From NCBI RefSeq assembly GCF_047495875.1, contig NC_092459.1, positions 39,041,490 to 39,105,489 of the forward strand: a stretch of 64,000 nt of DNA, written 5' to 3'. Positions 54,001-64,000 of the stretch are shown one piece after another. The stretch is from Pithys albifrons albifrons (lineage: Eukaryota; Chordata; Aves; Passeriformes; Thamnophilidae). Under the pieces are notes generated by a model that saw only the letters and a program-made list of their open reading frames with translations, ran no database searches and was not told the DNA's origin. The first letter of the stretch is position 1; each line of letters opens with the position of its first letter. A program made the translations under genes and the position numbers.

Positions 54001-57000
54001 TATGTATTGCTGCTGTGCTGCCTGACTGATCAAATCTATATATCTTGGCATTTTAACAGTAATACATTATTCTGATTTGGTGGTGTTTTATAGCAGTCTT
54101 GCATTTTGCTTTTGAAGGTTAAGCAACAGCATCTTGCCATGCTGAGTGCAGGAAGTTAGGCACGAAGACTGTCCTAAGCATCTTTTACTTGGGCTATTTT
54201 GCCTGGTTGCATCAGATCTCATCACATCTGAGCCTATATGCCCTGTGGTTGTGCGCCACTCTGTTTTCAGCTCTTGTCTTTTGTATTCTATGTTTGCAGA
54301 ATAAAGGTTTTTGTAGAAGTTCCTTTGGCTGCTGAGGGTAAAGTTGTGAAACTACAAGTGTGCTCTGTATTAAATGCCTGCCAACTTGCCACATTACTTT
54401 GAAGTCAAGTTTTCAAGAGTCTGAGATTTTTTTTTTTTGTTTCAATATTTTTATCCAAGGATTGTGTGATTTGTTTCCTTTTTTGTTTGGGTATAATTCT
54501 TTGTTTCTGATTCAGGCCAAAATTAGAGGAAGAATGCAGGGTTGATTTCTCCCTTCCCCAAAAACGAGCTAATAAAGGGTCTTCCTGCCCCACAAAAACA
54601 AGGCCATCCAAATTTGTAGCATCTGAAACAAGTGTGACCTCAAATGGAATTCCACAAATGCAATATATCCATTTGTGATAGCATGTTGAGGTCTGAATTT
54701 TGTAGCAGTTGCCACAAAGTGGGTTATATTTACTTTTGATTGGGGGATTCAGTTTACTTACATAAAATCTTAAATGAAATAGCAGAATTTAAACAATTTA
54801 TTTATCCCAATGTTGGCTAATGCTATGATTGGATGACAGAACAAGATCTGGATATTTAAAGGAACTGGAAGAAAAGAGAAGTCCCCTTCTCAGTGGGTTT
54901 TATTATAAAATGGATCTTTGGCTAACATCGGTAGTTAGTACTGCCCACTCTCATGAAGGTCTTGAAGGGGAAATGAGGCATTTTCAAAGAGATTTTATTT
55001 TGTCCAAGCAGAAATGTTTTAAAATGAAGTATAATGTATAATAACATAGTTGAATTAATTCAATAACTAACATGATTAACATTTCATGCTTAGCCAAATT
55101 TGATAACTTTGACTCTGGTAAATTTGACTTTGAACTGTGCACTTGTACAATTATTTTGTACTTACTTTGTTTTTCTTGTCTGTCACTTTTGCATCCACCA
55201 GAGATATTTATCTTATTGCCTTGTTCTTAATGTACCCTAGGGAAAAATAAAGTGGGCTACTAGTCTTGCATTAGAAGCATGACTGATGGATCTATTTAAG
55301 CTCCGAAACCTCAGAGTATTTTCAGAGATGCATCTTGGGGTTTGGCAGCCCAACCATAACTTATTCTCCAGGTATTGGTGAAGTCTCAAACTAGAATTTA
55401 ATGATCCATATTTTTTTACAATTAAAACTGAAATATTCAAGTATAATAGTGCAAATTAGAGACTGAGTTTGAAGCCAGTTTCTGCCTATGGTAGAACAGA
55501 TTTTTTTCATGCTGGATTAAACCTTAAAACTCTCAGGCTGAGAAGGAAATTTGCCTGCTGGTAAAGGCAGTGTGGATCACTGAGCAGTACTAAGTTCGTC
55601 TGAGTGGGAGACTACTTTCCTGTAGGCTAATCCAGTTCAGCTGAATGGGAACTGTCTAATGACCATATCCTTATCTTTTGATCCAATTCTTTGTCCTTGC
55701 CTCCTGAAAAAATAGATGTAGTTCTTATACAGTATCAAAAACCTTCACAGAATGTTTGAGGATATATTTGAGAAAAAGAATTCTGAATAGCAGATGGCTT
55801 CACATCTATGAAGGAGTGACTACCTCAGTGGACAAAGGAAGGGCTGCACATGTTGCCTATCTGAACTTTTGCAAAGCCTTTGACACGGTCCTCCACAACA
55901 CCTTTCTCTCTAAATTAGTGAGAGATGGATTCAATGGGTTGACTGTTAGATAGATAAGACTGGTTGGACAGTTGCATTCAGTGAAGTTGTGGGCTCACTG
56001 TCCCTGGAAGTATTTAAGGCAGGTTAGATGAGACTTCTAGCTGGTCTAGTGAAAGGTGTCTCTGCCCATAGCAGGGAGTTGGAACTAGGTCATCTTTGTC
56101 GTCCCTTTCAACCCAAACCAGTCTATGGTGCTATGCAAAGCCATAGTCCTGTCTGTGGCTTAGTGGCAGCTACAGTTCTGATAGCCTATTGCATCCTTAG
56201 ACTGTGTCTGTAGCAGTAATTAAGGTGAATGAGGGCTTGTTTTCTGGACCTAAAAGGGGCTGGCATAGCATGACTAGTGAGAATATGGCTAAACCTCTGC
56301 AAATAGGTTGGCTTTATCCATGCTATTTGTAACAGCTATGGCTTGAGTTATCTCCAGGACTGTAATCTGATCTTTGCCTGGGAGAATGCTGGGTGGCAAG
56401 GGTCAAAGCTCCCCCGGAGGCTGTTTTTGTTAAACATTTTGGATAATTATGGACAGTGACTGTGTTAGCAGCCTAATCCTGCTGAGTTTACTAAGTTCAG
56501 TGTACTAATAAACCCTGTGTAAAAGACCATGTTGAAACCTGTGTTAAAAGTAATTTTCTAAAGATAAATTTAATAAGTCCATACAGAGGAAGTCATAGAA
56601 ATGATTCCTGATCTACAGATGAGATTCAGTTAAGTGTTTCTTTGTAAGCTTAACTCAGTGTGGAACATCATCTCTTGATCAGAGTAAAACTGTATGAGTA
56701 ACCACACTGTCTTTTGATGGTTCCCATGGACAGATTGATAGTGTACAGTCTATTACTGTAGCATAGCTGGAGGATGCAGAACATCTTGTATCACTGAACA
56801 TTTCAAGCCTTTCTGCAGGCAGTCTGTGAGTCTGAGTGCACAGAAGGTTTTCAAATCTAACCCTATGTAGACTGATGTTGCTTTGAGGCTTTACTCTCTT
56901 TGTTCATAAATTGGTGTGTGAAAGGAATATTATCCAAAAGGCTTCTTTTGTTGCGAATTTCTGAGAAGAGAAGCTTATCTCTTCAAGACACCAAACTGCA

Positions 57001-58801
57001 GGTCTGCTTTTGCAAGGAGTAGGTGGCTGATGGGTACCTTGCAGCTCTTGGCAAGCTCTGAATCCTCACAGTACCCCTGAGACCTCATTTTGATACATCT
57101 GAATGACAGCAAAATATGCAACTCTGTTTACATTTTTAATGGATTAGAAGTGTCTGAACTTGTTAGAATTGTTTCTGGGTTTTTGGTTTTTTTTCTAACT
57201 AGATATATTTCATTGGTGTGTCTTACTACATTTGTTTGATAAACCTTGTAAAATATTTGTCGCTTCTTTTCTGCTGTTGAGTGAGTGTGTGCTAAATGTC
57301 ACTTTTGCTTATACTGGATGATTTCCAGGCAACAGATTTATGCCAAACTGTGGTGTTTTAATGATTAAAGTACTAACATTTTCAGAAGAAATTACTTATT
57401 TGCAGGAAGCGTTCAGATCTTGAAAGCACCTGAGTGTTGGTGAATCATGGAACAGTTTGGGTTGGAAGAGCCTTTATAGGTCATGTAGTCATTCATATGT
57501 GCTGAAGAGTTTTTTCCTTGAAATTCAGCAGTGCTTGGTGGATAGATTGCACAAATGAAATCCCAAGTGCTTTACTGGCTGTCTCAGCTTCTGCAGGTAT
57601 CAGCCAGAGTACAGAAAGAAGGTAGCAGGGGTTATGCCATGCAAAGTACTTTCTTACTGGAGTTCTCCAAGGTGAAGTTTAGTAGCCTTCACAGAAACAT
57701 CAAGTTTGGCACAAAACCTACTAGGGATAAATTTAGACTTTCTTTAGCAATGGCAGATGGTAGAACTATTCAGTTTATTTGTTTGCAGTTTACTATTTAA
57801 AGATTCTGAGTGGTGTATTTTGTTAAAAAACAGTAGGAGAGGGTCAAAGAATGGAGAATGGGACTGATGAGGGAAGGAATGGTAAGTAGAGCTACTGCAG
57901 TGGGAACGCAGGGTGGAAGGAAAGAGTGAATGGTAAAGAAGTTTAACAGAGATAAGAACAGAAAGATTCTCACAAGGATTCAGAGACTGAGTAGGGTTAC
58001 TTCAGTCCAGGAAGGCACTGGAGGCAAATGATCTGGAAAGAAAGACTGGATAAAAGGGACAGTTGCTCTCCTTGGTGTTATTTTCAGGAATGTTCCATAG
58101 TACCTTGCCTAACCAGTTTAGGTTTTATGATCTGAGAAACAAGGGCAATAGCAAGGGGAGGTTGTAAGTTTAGGTGACCATATCCCCATCCTTCCTCTTC
58201 ATTCAATAACTAGAGTATTCTATTGTTTACATTTTGGTCTGACATGCTTATTTGGAAGGGATTGTTTATAAAACATGGTATGTTAACTCTCCCTTTTCCC
58301 CCAGCAAGTAACTATGTATGGTTTATTGCTTCTTATATATAATGATACTATACATAAGTATTATTTCTAGTGGTGCTTGTGTAGATTACTATTTTCCCAG
58401 AGTCCAGTTACCTTTTTTATTGAGTGATGCCTTATTGTGTGACTGTTCCCATTGATTTCACCTGAATTGCATAGTTAAGAAGTATATATACATGGACCAA
58501 AAGGATTTGTTTCAGTTTTTCCAGAATAGGTTTTTGTATTTCCCTATTGATAAAAGGACTCGGTCACAGGATTGATTGCTTTGGGGTTAAGGTTGAAAAC
58601 TTGGTATAAATCTCATTGTAACTCTCAAATGTGTTGCCATTTAGAATTCTTATTCAAAATTGGTTAATAACATTTCTTTTTTTTTTTCCATAGGCAATGT
58701 TTAGTCTCTGCATGGTTGAAAGCGAAGCTGATGAGGTTAATTTGCATGGTGTCACAAGCCTTGGTTTAAAACAAGCCCTGGATTTTGCATATACTGGACA
58801 G
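33038..58801 (+). CDS. KLHL32: KLHL32 coding region, 5' part (three exons; continues beyond window)
   Basis: Joined coding exons 33038-33060, 35579-35759 and 58694-58801 give 312 bases, 104 codons, with no stop and matching intron phases. The protein is kelch-like 32, a BTB-BACK-Kelch protein of about 620 residues; members of this family typically act as substrate adaptors for CUL3 ubiquitin ligases, although for KLHL32 that role is inferred from family. Residues about 37-104 are the first part of the BTB fold: DGILCDITL (about 38-46), the signature FHAHKAVLAACSDYF (53-67), then AMFSLCMVES and the FAYTG motif (99-103). The remaining BTB helices, BACK domain and six Kelch repeats are encoded beyond position 64000. 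The paralogue choice rests on near identity to my memory of vertebrate KLHL32. Confidence 0.92.
33061..35578 (+). other. KLHL32: KLHL32 intron 2 (about 2.5 kb)
   Basis: Donor GTATAG, acceptor TTCCCTTTCTCCTCTCAG. Phase 2. Apart from the C-rich tract at 35012-35035 I see no repeat or gene in it. Confidence 0.8.
35012..35035 (-). repeat. C-rich tract, G-quadruplex motif on the - strand
   Basis: Runs of 8 and 9 Cs separated by a single A, followed by a CCCC run, so the opposite strand has at least four runs of three or more Gs with short loops. It is 544 bp before exon 3. Quadruplex formation is plausible by rule but not shown. Confidence 0.7.
35579..35759 (+). CDS. KLHL32: KLHL32 exon 3: N-terminal half of the BTB domain
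   Basis: The exon is bounded by CTCCTCTCAG and a consensus GTAAGT at 35760. One base completes the split Ser codon, then 60 codons run from V-Q-E-M-L-T-G to S-D-Y-F-R (residues 9-68), ending in phase 0. It encodes the leading segment (QEMLTGQRLC), the helix LAALNQQRSD, strand DGILCDITLIAEEQK and the diagnostic BTB motif FHAHKAVLAACSDYF. All fits KLHL32 residue for residue apart from a few substitutions in the variable CQSSSHNDA part. Confidence 0.95.
36115..36510 (+). mobile_element. CR1 LINE 3' fragment
   Basis: The sequence follows the CR1 3' region: GAGTCTGAGGGGAGACCTC, GGTTTTTCACCCAGAAGGTG, GGGCACTGGAATAGGCTC, then GGGCCAGGAGCTGGACTC, GATCCTGATGGGTCCCTTCT and ATTCTATG. The 'gggccaggag...tgatgggtccc' ending marks a different CR1 subfamily from the elements ending in 'gatctttaaggtccc'. 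Confidence 0.88.
36530..36745 (+). mobile_element. Second CR1 3' fragment, adjacent and in tandem
   Basis: It begins within about 20 bp of the end of the preceding CR1 and runs GTGAGGGTGGTGAGGCACTG, AGAAGTTGTGGCTGCCCCATG, GGGCTTTGAGCAACTTGGTC, GATCTTTAAGGTCC, ending in ATGATTCTGTGA. Subfamily ending differs from its neighbour, so this is a second insertion rather than a duplication. Confidence 0.86.
38827..39912 (+). mobile_element. Solo LTR of an endogenous retrovirus, sense to KLHL32 (ends approximate)
   Basis: The block begins TGTACTGGGTTTGTGTAGCC and ends CATCCAACCAGGGTCAACC...CTACA, so it has TG...CA termini. It contains a TATATAAG motif at 39059-39066 and an AATAAA at 39723-39728, followed by a T/G-rich stretch. 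The tail (GGAGGGGAGTGATAGAGC, CTGGCATCCA) resembles LTRs I have seen repeatedly in songbird genomes. There is no internal retroviral region on either side, so it is a solo LTR. I could not see a clear target-site duplication, and the 660-bp distance from TATA to AATAAA is long, so internal assignment is tentative. Open frames inside are incidental. Confidence 0.75.
41877..42095 (+). mobile_element. CR1 LINE 3' fragment
   Basis: It has CCACCTCAACATGAGGAAGA, GAGCACTGGAACAGGCTGCC, CCTGCCTTGGCAG, GGGTTGGACTAGATG and CTTCCAACCCTTTGATTCTG. About 30 bp of the usual sequence between the GGAGAG block and GACCCTGCC is missing (internal deletion). Same subfamily type as the element in the KIF11 pseudogene. 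Confidence 0.9.
42399..42905 (-). mobile_element. LTR-like element, antisense to KLHL32 (ends approximate)
   Basis: Read on the - strand it starts TGTGGGGAAGACTG and ends CCTGGGATAACA, giving TG...CA termini and about 507 bp. A TATAAAA lies at 42626-42620 and an AATAAA at 42479-42474, about 150 bp apart, in the order and spacing expected of U3-R-U5. There is no coding part and no obvious target-site duplication at these ends. Interpreted as a solo LTR of a bird endogenous retrovirus; family not recognised. Confidence 0.6.
44995..46420 (-). mobile_element. Long CR1 LINE fragment with reverse-transcriptase remnants, antisense
   Basis: Read on the - strand, broken frames give an endonuclease-RT linker and RT pieces in order: NRDRDKAELFNAFFASAFT near 46230-46170, STGPDGFHPRI near 46050, VDVIFLDFSKAFDTVSHRIL near 45690-45635, then GGPQGSILGPVLFNIFINDL and SKFADD (RT motif C, FADD) at about 45505-45420, followed by the ORF end and a CR1 3' UTR tail ending with TTCTGTAATTCTG near 45000. 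Frameshifts and stops (for example in the RT between 45.8 and 46.0 kb) show it is dead. The endonuclease half is missing, so it is 5' truncated. About 1.4 kb, the largest repeat in the window. Confidence 0.92.
46421..55755. other. Intron 3 stretch with nothing recognised
   Basis: About 9.3 kb of AT-rich sequence. A small TCTA repeat lies at 53205-53233. Open frames are short except one of 139 codons (53656-54075) discussed elsewhere. No CR1, LTR or RNA gene seen. Confidence 0.45.
53205..53233 (+). repeat. Short imperfect (TCTA) microsatellite
   Basis: TCTATCTATTGATCTATCTA followed by another TCTATTGATAG; interrupted, so probably stable. Confidence 0.7.
55770..56138 (+). mobile_element. CR1 fragment with internal deletion (RT piece joined to 3' UTR)
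   Basis: The first part, 55790-55955, translates to a CR1 RT segment (SRWLH..., VDKGRAAHVAYLNFCKAFDT, LVRDGF, LTVR). It runs straight into the 3' UTR block from about 55960 (GAAGTTGTGGGCTCACTGTC, AGTTGGAACTAGGTCATC, CCCTTTCAACCCAAACCAGT). The catalytic part of RT and the ORF end, several hundred bases, are absent between them. Confidence 0.85.
57446..57505 (-). mobile_element. CR1 3' tail remnant, antisense
   Basis: GAATCATGGAACAGTTTGGG, TTGGAAGAGCCTTTATAGGTC is the reverse complement of a CR1 3' end. Only about 60 bp can be recognised. Confidence 0.65.
58694..58801 (+). CDS. KLHL32: KLHL32 exon 4: central BTB segment
   Basis: The acceptor TTTTTTTTTCCATAG and donor CAG|GTATTG bound 36 codons, phase 0 on both sides: AMFSLCMVESEADEVNLHG, then VTSLGLKQALDFAYTGQ (residues 69-104). 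This continues directly from exon 3 (SDYFR + AMFSL), as in other BTB-Kelch proteins, and ends at the conserved AYTG turn. Glu at residue 79 and Asp at 98 are conservative differences from the mammalian sequence as I recall it. Confidence 0.95.
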
Positions 58802-61800
58802 GTATTGTACAGTTCTTCAAAATAAGAAACACAGTTAAAAGCAACTGCAATAAAAATGTAATATGACTTTTTCAAAAGTACTAGAAATTATTTTTCTTGT
58901 GCTTTACCCAGTACAAGGTAATTTGATTTAACAGATCTTAATTTTTACGTACTGTCTTGGATTTTTTCTTTAGAAGGATTGTTTAATAAAAACACTACTT
59001 ATGTGCATCGTTGCCAGGTAGCGAACAATGTAGGACTTGTATAACCTTTTTGTGGTTGTATGAAATCTTAACATGAGTTGATTCTACTTGTGAAACTAAA
59101 TATGAAGAAAGGTGTTTTCCTAATAAGAAATATAAACTCTGCTGTGTTTGACAGGATATATAACTGAGCAGAAAAGTAGTCTCTTATTCTCTGTACAGAC
59201 GCAGTTGAAGCATCTTTGTAAATACTTACATATACTATGCATCTTCATTGTGCCACTCTTTATGGCCAGAGGTTAAATATCAAATTATGTTACTTCGGAA
59301 AATGCAGAGTGATGCTCCTTTCCCCTCTTCCCCTTGCCAAAAAAAAAAAAAAATGTGTCTCTGTGACCTGCCATATCTCTGCACTTCAGGCTTGGAGAGT
59401 GCTGTTGTGTGACTTTGTCTCAGTTCAGAGTTCGTGAATAGTGAGCTCAGAACACCCAGCTATTTCTCCTGTGGACTCTAAAATTCTAGATAACAAAACT
59501 GTTTTTGGAATATTGCTACAATAATTGAGTTCAATGACATATTAGTGATGTTTATTAGTTAATTCAAAAAAGGAAGCTTAAATCTGTAGTGCATTACTCT
59601 TGTAGAGTTGTCGGATTATGCAAATTTAAGGCATTTGCTTCTATAGTGTGGATTGAGTATATAGTCATATGTGGGTCTCTCAGATTTTTTATTTGTTGTT
59701 GGGGGGTTTTTTGTTTGGTTTTTTTCCCCCCAAAGCAACTAAATGGAAAATAAATTAAAAAAAAATTTAAAAATACCTGTTTTAAAGCTATTTTTGTCAC
59801 CAGCCCACACAAGAGTTATGCTTTAGCATTGTCTTGAATAGTAGCACTTGAATTTCTGTGTGTCTGCTGTTATGGAAAACAGAACTTATTGAAAGATTTC
59901 TTTGATATAAGTGATAAACAGAGGTGCCGTACTATATTAGTGAATTAGCCGAAGATCTCAGTATTGACTTGTCATTGGTCTACTTTTTGTTCTTTCACTT
60001 AGAAGTTTTGATAAAACTTGAATGTCTTTGATACAAATTGAAATGTTAGGTACCTGTATCACTGTTTTAGTAATTTGAAACTATAGTTTGATTATTCTGA
60101 AGAGAGAACTCTTATTAAATGGAAGTATTTTTTGAGAAGTTGGGTTATAATTTATTTCTGTCTGACCCATCCTGTCTGCTGGGATTAGAGATGTATTTCC
60201 CATCTTTCTGCAAAATTCAATGTCTAATAAACCTCTATAAAATAAGTTGAGACCCTTTGAAAGGATGGTTATGACTTTTATGTAACCCAACAAGCGACTC
60301 CACATTGCTTCCAGGATAGTATCCTCAGCTCCCTAGCAAATAGTACTTGCCTTCTATCCTTGGTTCTTTAAAAACACTTGAGTCTTTCATTTTCAGGTGT
60401 AACCTACTTTGAATAGTGAATGGGGTTCTTGAGTTAAATATGATGTTCATGTGTGTACAGTTGCTCATACATATAAGTGCTTATAAGGTGAAGATATGTG
60501 GCTCTGAGATTGGCAGTGTCACATTTCCCTTTAGTTCTTGAAATTCTCCTCTGGCACTGTGTTTGTATGTATTGAGCACTGCTTATGTACTGACTGAGGC
60601 TGATGGAATTTGGGTGAACATTTCAAGGTAGTGAGCGGTAATAATCCACAGACTATTATTAAACAACTGGATTACTGGATTCTTACATCAGAGAGAGCTC
60701 TGCACACAGTTGTCTTTGGTTTGCAAACAATTGTGGATTTAAAAAACAACAAAAAATATTTTTTAGTAGCCCACAACTCACTCGTGCCGAATACAACCTC
60801 ATATTCCTCTGAAAATGCAGATGTAAACGTAGGTATCAAGATGTGATCTGAAGTACCTCTTAAAAATGAAAGCCATTAACTCTATTTATCTTCTTTTTTT
60901 CATAACCATATTTAGCCCAAATGTTGGTCAAAAAAACCAGTTGTTTCTTTGGGTAGCACTGTGGAACTTGTAAGCTATTCATGTTTAAACAGATAAGTAA
61001 TTAGTTGCAGCTTTCTTCTCTTTGTTTCATTAATGTACTGAACTTATGTTTGAGACACTACACTTCAAATTGAATACAACTTTCTGTGTAAAATAATATA
61101 TTGGAGACATCTGGTGGAAATATTTGATACTGCACAATGTCTTGCAGTTTTTGAAAGTTATCAAAATTAAGAAATTGAATTTTTAGAATGACGCTGAAAT
61201 CTCAAATTAAACTTTGTCATTCTTGCCTCTATTTTTTAATTCTAAATATGCCTGTTTACTTAAAATAGAAACCTCATTTTCCTGTCTACTTAGGCAGACA
61301 ATGTCTTATCATAATTACTGTTGGAAAAATTTTGCTTTTAAGGGAAAACTGGTTGTTCAGAAAAAAAGTTTTAAAACTCAAGTCAGTTTGAGCAATACCA
61401 TCATTCTGACTGAATCAATCCATTACTGTGGTCTTTAACCATCACAAAGAAAGAAATTTGGTATTGAATTAAGTAAAACTAACTAAAGGAATGGCAGCAG
61501 AATTAGATTTTGTTCTATGCATTAGGTTCTCAGCAATCCTCTAACAATGAAATCTTTGGCAAAAAAATGTCTTAAATATGTTTCATCTTGACCATAGGCA
61601 TTTTACCACATAATTCCCATATTCAGAATTGAGACATACAACTGTTTTTCTGTTTTAGTTGACTCTTGCCCTGTTGTAGTTGCCATATCCTTTCTTCATA
61701 AAGGGTCTTTAAGGTCATTTTCTCTTCTGCTTCACAGGTGGCAGCAATAAAGCCAGGCCAGAGTCTCAGTGAGTAGATTACTTGCCCTTTCTTCTCACAG

Positions 61801-64000
61801 GGGCATTTTGCAAGTGTCAGATGTGCACTGGAAGGGAGATGGATGAAAGTACAAACAATATAGGAACTGTGTAGTTTAGATTATTAATATAGAGCAGCAG
61901 TTCTTGGTACAGAGTTCAGACCTCTGAATTATTGCAGTCAAACTAAGGCTTAACTACTGTGTTAGAGAGTCATGGGCATTGTTGCCTCTTCATTTTCACT
62001 ATTTCTTTTTTCTTTTAACCCTTCTGTTAGCAAAAGACACAATGTTACTTGAGGGAATAGGGATAGCCCTCTGAAAGGGGCAGCCTACTTGGCTGGTGAG
62101 TCACACAAACACTGGCTTTAATTTGCAGTTAATAATTGTGACCCTAAATCAGCAAAAATATGAACACACCGTTGGAGTCCTATGCATACTGAAATGCTCC
62201 AGTCTTGGATCTTTCTTCTTCATAATTATCTTCTATCATATGTCTTTAATTATGATAACAGAAATATTTTGCATTTAGCTAGAATTGTATTTAAGGACCT
62301 CAAAACACATTGTAAAAGCAAGTAATCACTGTTCTTACTTTGTTGCATCATAGACAGGAAATTATTTTGGGAGAAGATAACTTTCCAATGACAACACAGA
62401 TCTCATATGGTAAAGAAATGGTAGAAGTAAATGTTTTCAAGAACTATTATTTCTCCTGACAATTCCTTTGACTCCTTTATAGAATTTTGGCTTTCATCTC
62501 TTATCAATTTCCTGCCCCCTCATTTGATGATGACAATTTTTTGAGTGATCAACCAGTATTTTATCTGCCATTTCTACTTAAGACTGGGGCAAAATAGCTA
62601 TCAATATCTTAGCCTCTCTTATTGTGTTAATCCTCTCTGTCTGTCTTGTGGATGGAGGTATATTGCAAAGGTGTATTGTGATGGTTGATTTTCTTGGGTA
62701 GTGACCTACTGCATACTGTGCATAGCAGTGACACTGGCTGCCTTTTGAGTAAAATGAATCAGTTTTAACTGCCTCCTGTCCCTTGCCAAAGTGATTTCAA
62801 CTATCCTTGTTCTTTTCTACTGGGCACAATATGCCAAAGTCATGGATAACTGAATACAGCAGGTCTCTGTCTTACTGTAAATACTTACCATGTTTCAGTG
62901 CAATTTCAAAGCCAGCAATGTAAATTTGATACATAGATTGGGGCATTTCCTTTTCACTTTTATTCAGAGGATAATATTGTTTCTCGGCCTGGTGCTAGGT
63001 TATAGCTACTAGGTATTAGGTTCACAGTTCAGCTACTGATTGCCCAGAAGTCTTAGAATAATACAGTGCTTAATTAACTTAATTTATTGTAGAGGAAGTT
63101 AAATTTTTCATGTTATTTGCTCTGGACAGACATTAATCTAGGGACAAGATAGCTTTTCTAGCACTACAGTAATGAGATATCTTTAAAGTAATGAGACATC
63201 TTCCAAAACCCGTGAATTTGCTTGTAGTCTTGCTTTTTCAAACCCTGTTTATTTATAATGATACTTACTTCATAGTGGTAGAAGCTATGTCAGAGAAAAT
63301 TGAGGCTGGACATTAGGAAAAGGTTCTTCACTGTAAGGGTGGTAGAACACTGTAACAGGCTCCCCAGGGAAGCCGTCATGGCACCATGTTTGTCAGAGTT
63401 CAGGGATTGTCTGGATAACATTTAGTCATGTGGTTTAGGAACTAGATGATCTTTGTGAGTGCCTTCCAATTTGAAATATTCTATGATTTTATGATGTTTA
63501 TGCTATGCATTTAGCGCAGATTTTAATTTAGTTTTCTGGAAAATTATTATTATGTGTCTGAGAATGTTGGTTGCAATTCCTTCTGGTACTGGCAAATGAG
63601 ACATCTGGATTTTGTAACAAGTGCTACCAAACATTATGTGCCAGGGCTTTGGCCAGTTTGCAGAGTACTAGAATGTTCTTTCCACACTCACTTTTTTTTG
63701 AAGCAGAATTTGTCGATGTGCAAGGAGCTCAGAATTCAACTGAAGCATGAAGGGAGACAGGCAAAAGTGCTATCTGGTAGAGAGTGAAATGCAGTTTAAA
63801 TTACTTTAAAAGGAAAGTTAAGGTTTTTGAATGGTCTCAAGCACACAGAATGATCCCTATCAGGCAAAACCAAGTGATACTTCTGGTAGATACTTGTCTC
63901 ATTTGAAACGCTGATCATTGCAAGTGGAGTCAAGAAGGAATGTTCTTTTTCATCAGTGGCAGGAATCTTAGAAATCTTTTTTCTTGTTTTCTATATTAAA
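58802..64000 (+). other. KLHL32: KLHL32 intron 4, first 5.2 kb (incomplete)
   Basis: Donor GTATTG. I searched by eye for the next expected BTB segment (beginning ILLEPGVIQ in mammals) and did not find it, so the intron extends past the window. It contains an A13 run at 59340-59353 and one CR1 tail at 63.3 kb; otherwise AT-rich sequence with short chance frames. Confidence 0.7.
63300..63500 (+). mobile_element. CR1 LINE 3' fragment
   Basis: GAGGCTGGACATTAGGAAAA, GGTTCTTCACTGTAAGGGTG, GAACACTGTAACAGGCTCCC, GATGATCTTTG and ATTCTATGATTTTATG trace the CR1 3' UTR and terminal repeats. 5' truncated, diverged. Confidence 0.88.

Larger units (their letters stand above)
35760..58693 (+). other. KLHL32: KLHL32 intron 3 (about 22.9 kb), splitting the BTB domain
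   Basis: Donor GTAAGT at 35760, acceptor TTTTTTTTCCATAG before 58694, phase 0. It holds most of the window's mobile elements: CR1 pairs at 36.1-36.75 kb, a sense LTR at 38.8-39.9 kb, CR1 at 41.9-42.1 kb, an antisense LTR at 42.4-42.9 kb, a long antisense CR1 at 45.0-46.4 kb and CR1 pieces at 55.8-56.1 and 57.45 kb. The stretches 36.75-38.8, 39.9-41.9, 42.9-45.0 and 46.5-55.7 kb show nothing I recognise. A 139-codon frame at 53656-54075 has no family resemblance and its splice phase does not fit KLHL32. Confidence 0.85.

Noticed and set aside
53656..54075. 139-codon + strand open frame with a good acceptor-like pyrimidine tract at its start and GTAAGA inside
   Set aside because: Would enter in phase 2, but KLHL32 exons 3 and 4 meet in phase 0, and reading from the acceptor in phase 0 hits a stop. 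No family resemblance; a few frames this long are expected by chance.
58802..64000. Search for KLHL32 exon 5 (next BTB segment)
   Set aside because: No frame resembling the expected continuation was found; the exon is assumed to be beyond the window.

Overview
This window is vertebrate nuclear DNA, almost certainly from a bird. Coding sequence is sparse and AT-rich, introns are tens of kilobases long, and there is one GC-rich CpG island. The interspersed repeats are overwhelmingly CR1 LINE fragments whose 3' ends carry the typical short terminal repeats (ATTCTGTG/ATTCTATG type). Two solo LTR-like elements are also present. The repeat mix suggests a songbird, but that is an inference from memory of repeat families. 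Bacterial features (operons, ribosome binding sites, CRISPR) do not apply.

The one gene I can name is KLHL32, on the + strand. Its CpG-island promoter and non-coding exon 1 lie at about 12.6-13.03 kb, ending at a strong splice donor (GTGAGC at 13031). Exon 2 (about 32972-33060) holds the start codon. Exon 3 (35579-35759) and exon 4 (58694-58801) encode the first two thirds of the BTB domain. Together they give 104 codons with matching intron phases (2, then 0). The rest of the BTB domain, the BACK domain and the Kelch repeats must lie beyond position 64000.

Upstream, on the - strand, about 9.25-11.70 kb is an intronless, stop-ridden, frameshifted copy of the mitotic kinesin KIF11 (Eg5). A sense-to-window CR1 element (about 11113-11394) was later inserted in its motor domain. 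Farther out, 5.5-8.0 kb on the - strand contains a phase-matched set of candidate exons followed by protein-like stretches in shifted frames. I could not identify it; it may be an undescribed or decayed gene.

The introns of KLHL32 hold a (CCAT)n microsatellite at 14.7 kb, CR1 clusters at 27.7-29.8, 32.0-32.4, 36.1-36.75 and 41.9-42.1 kb, a roughly 1.1 kb sense LTR at 38.8-39.9 kb, a roughly 0.5 kb antisense LTR at 42.4-42.9 kb, a long antisense CR1 with reverse-transcriptase remnants at 45.0-46.4 kb, and smaller CR1 pieces at 55.8-56.1, 57.45 and 63.3 kb. The rest is unique-looking, AT-rich sequence in which I see no gene.
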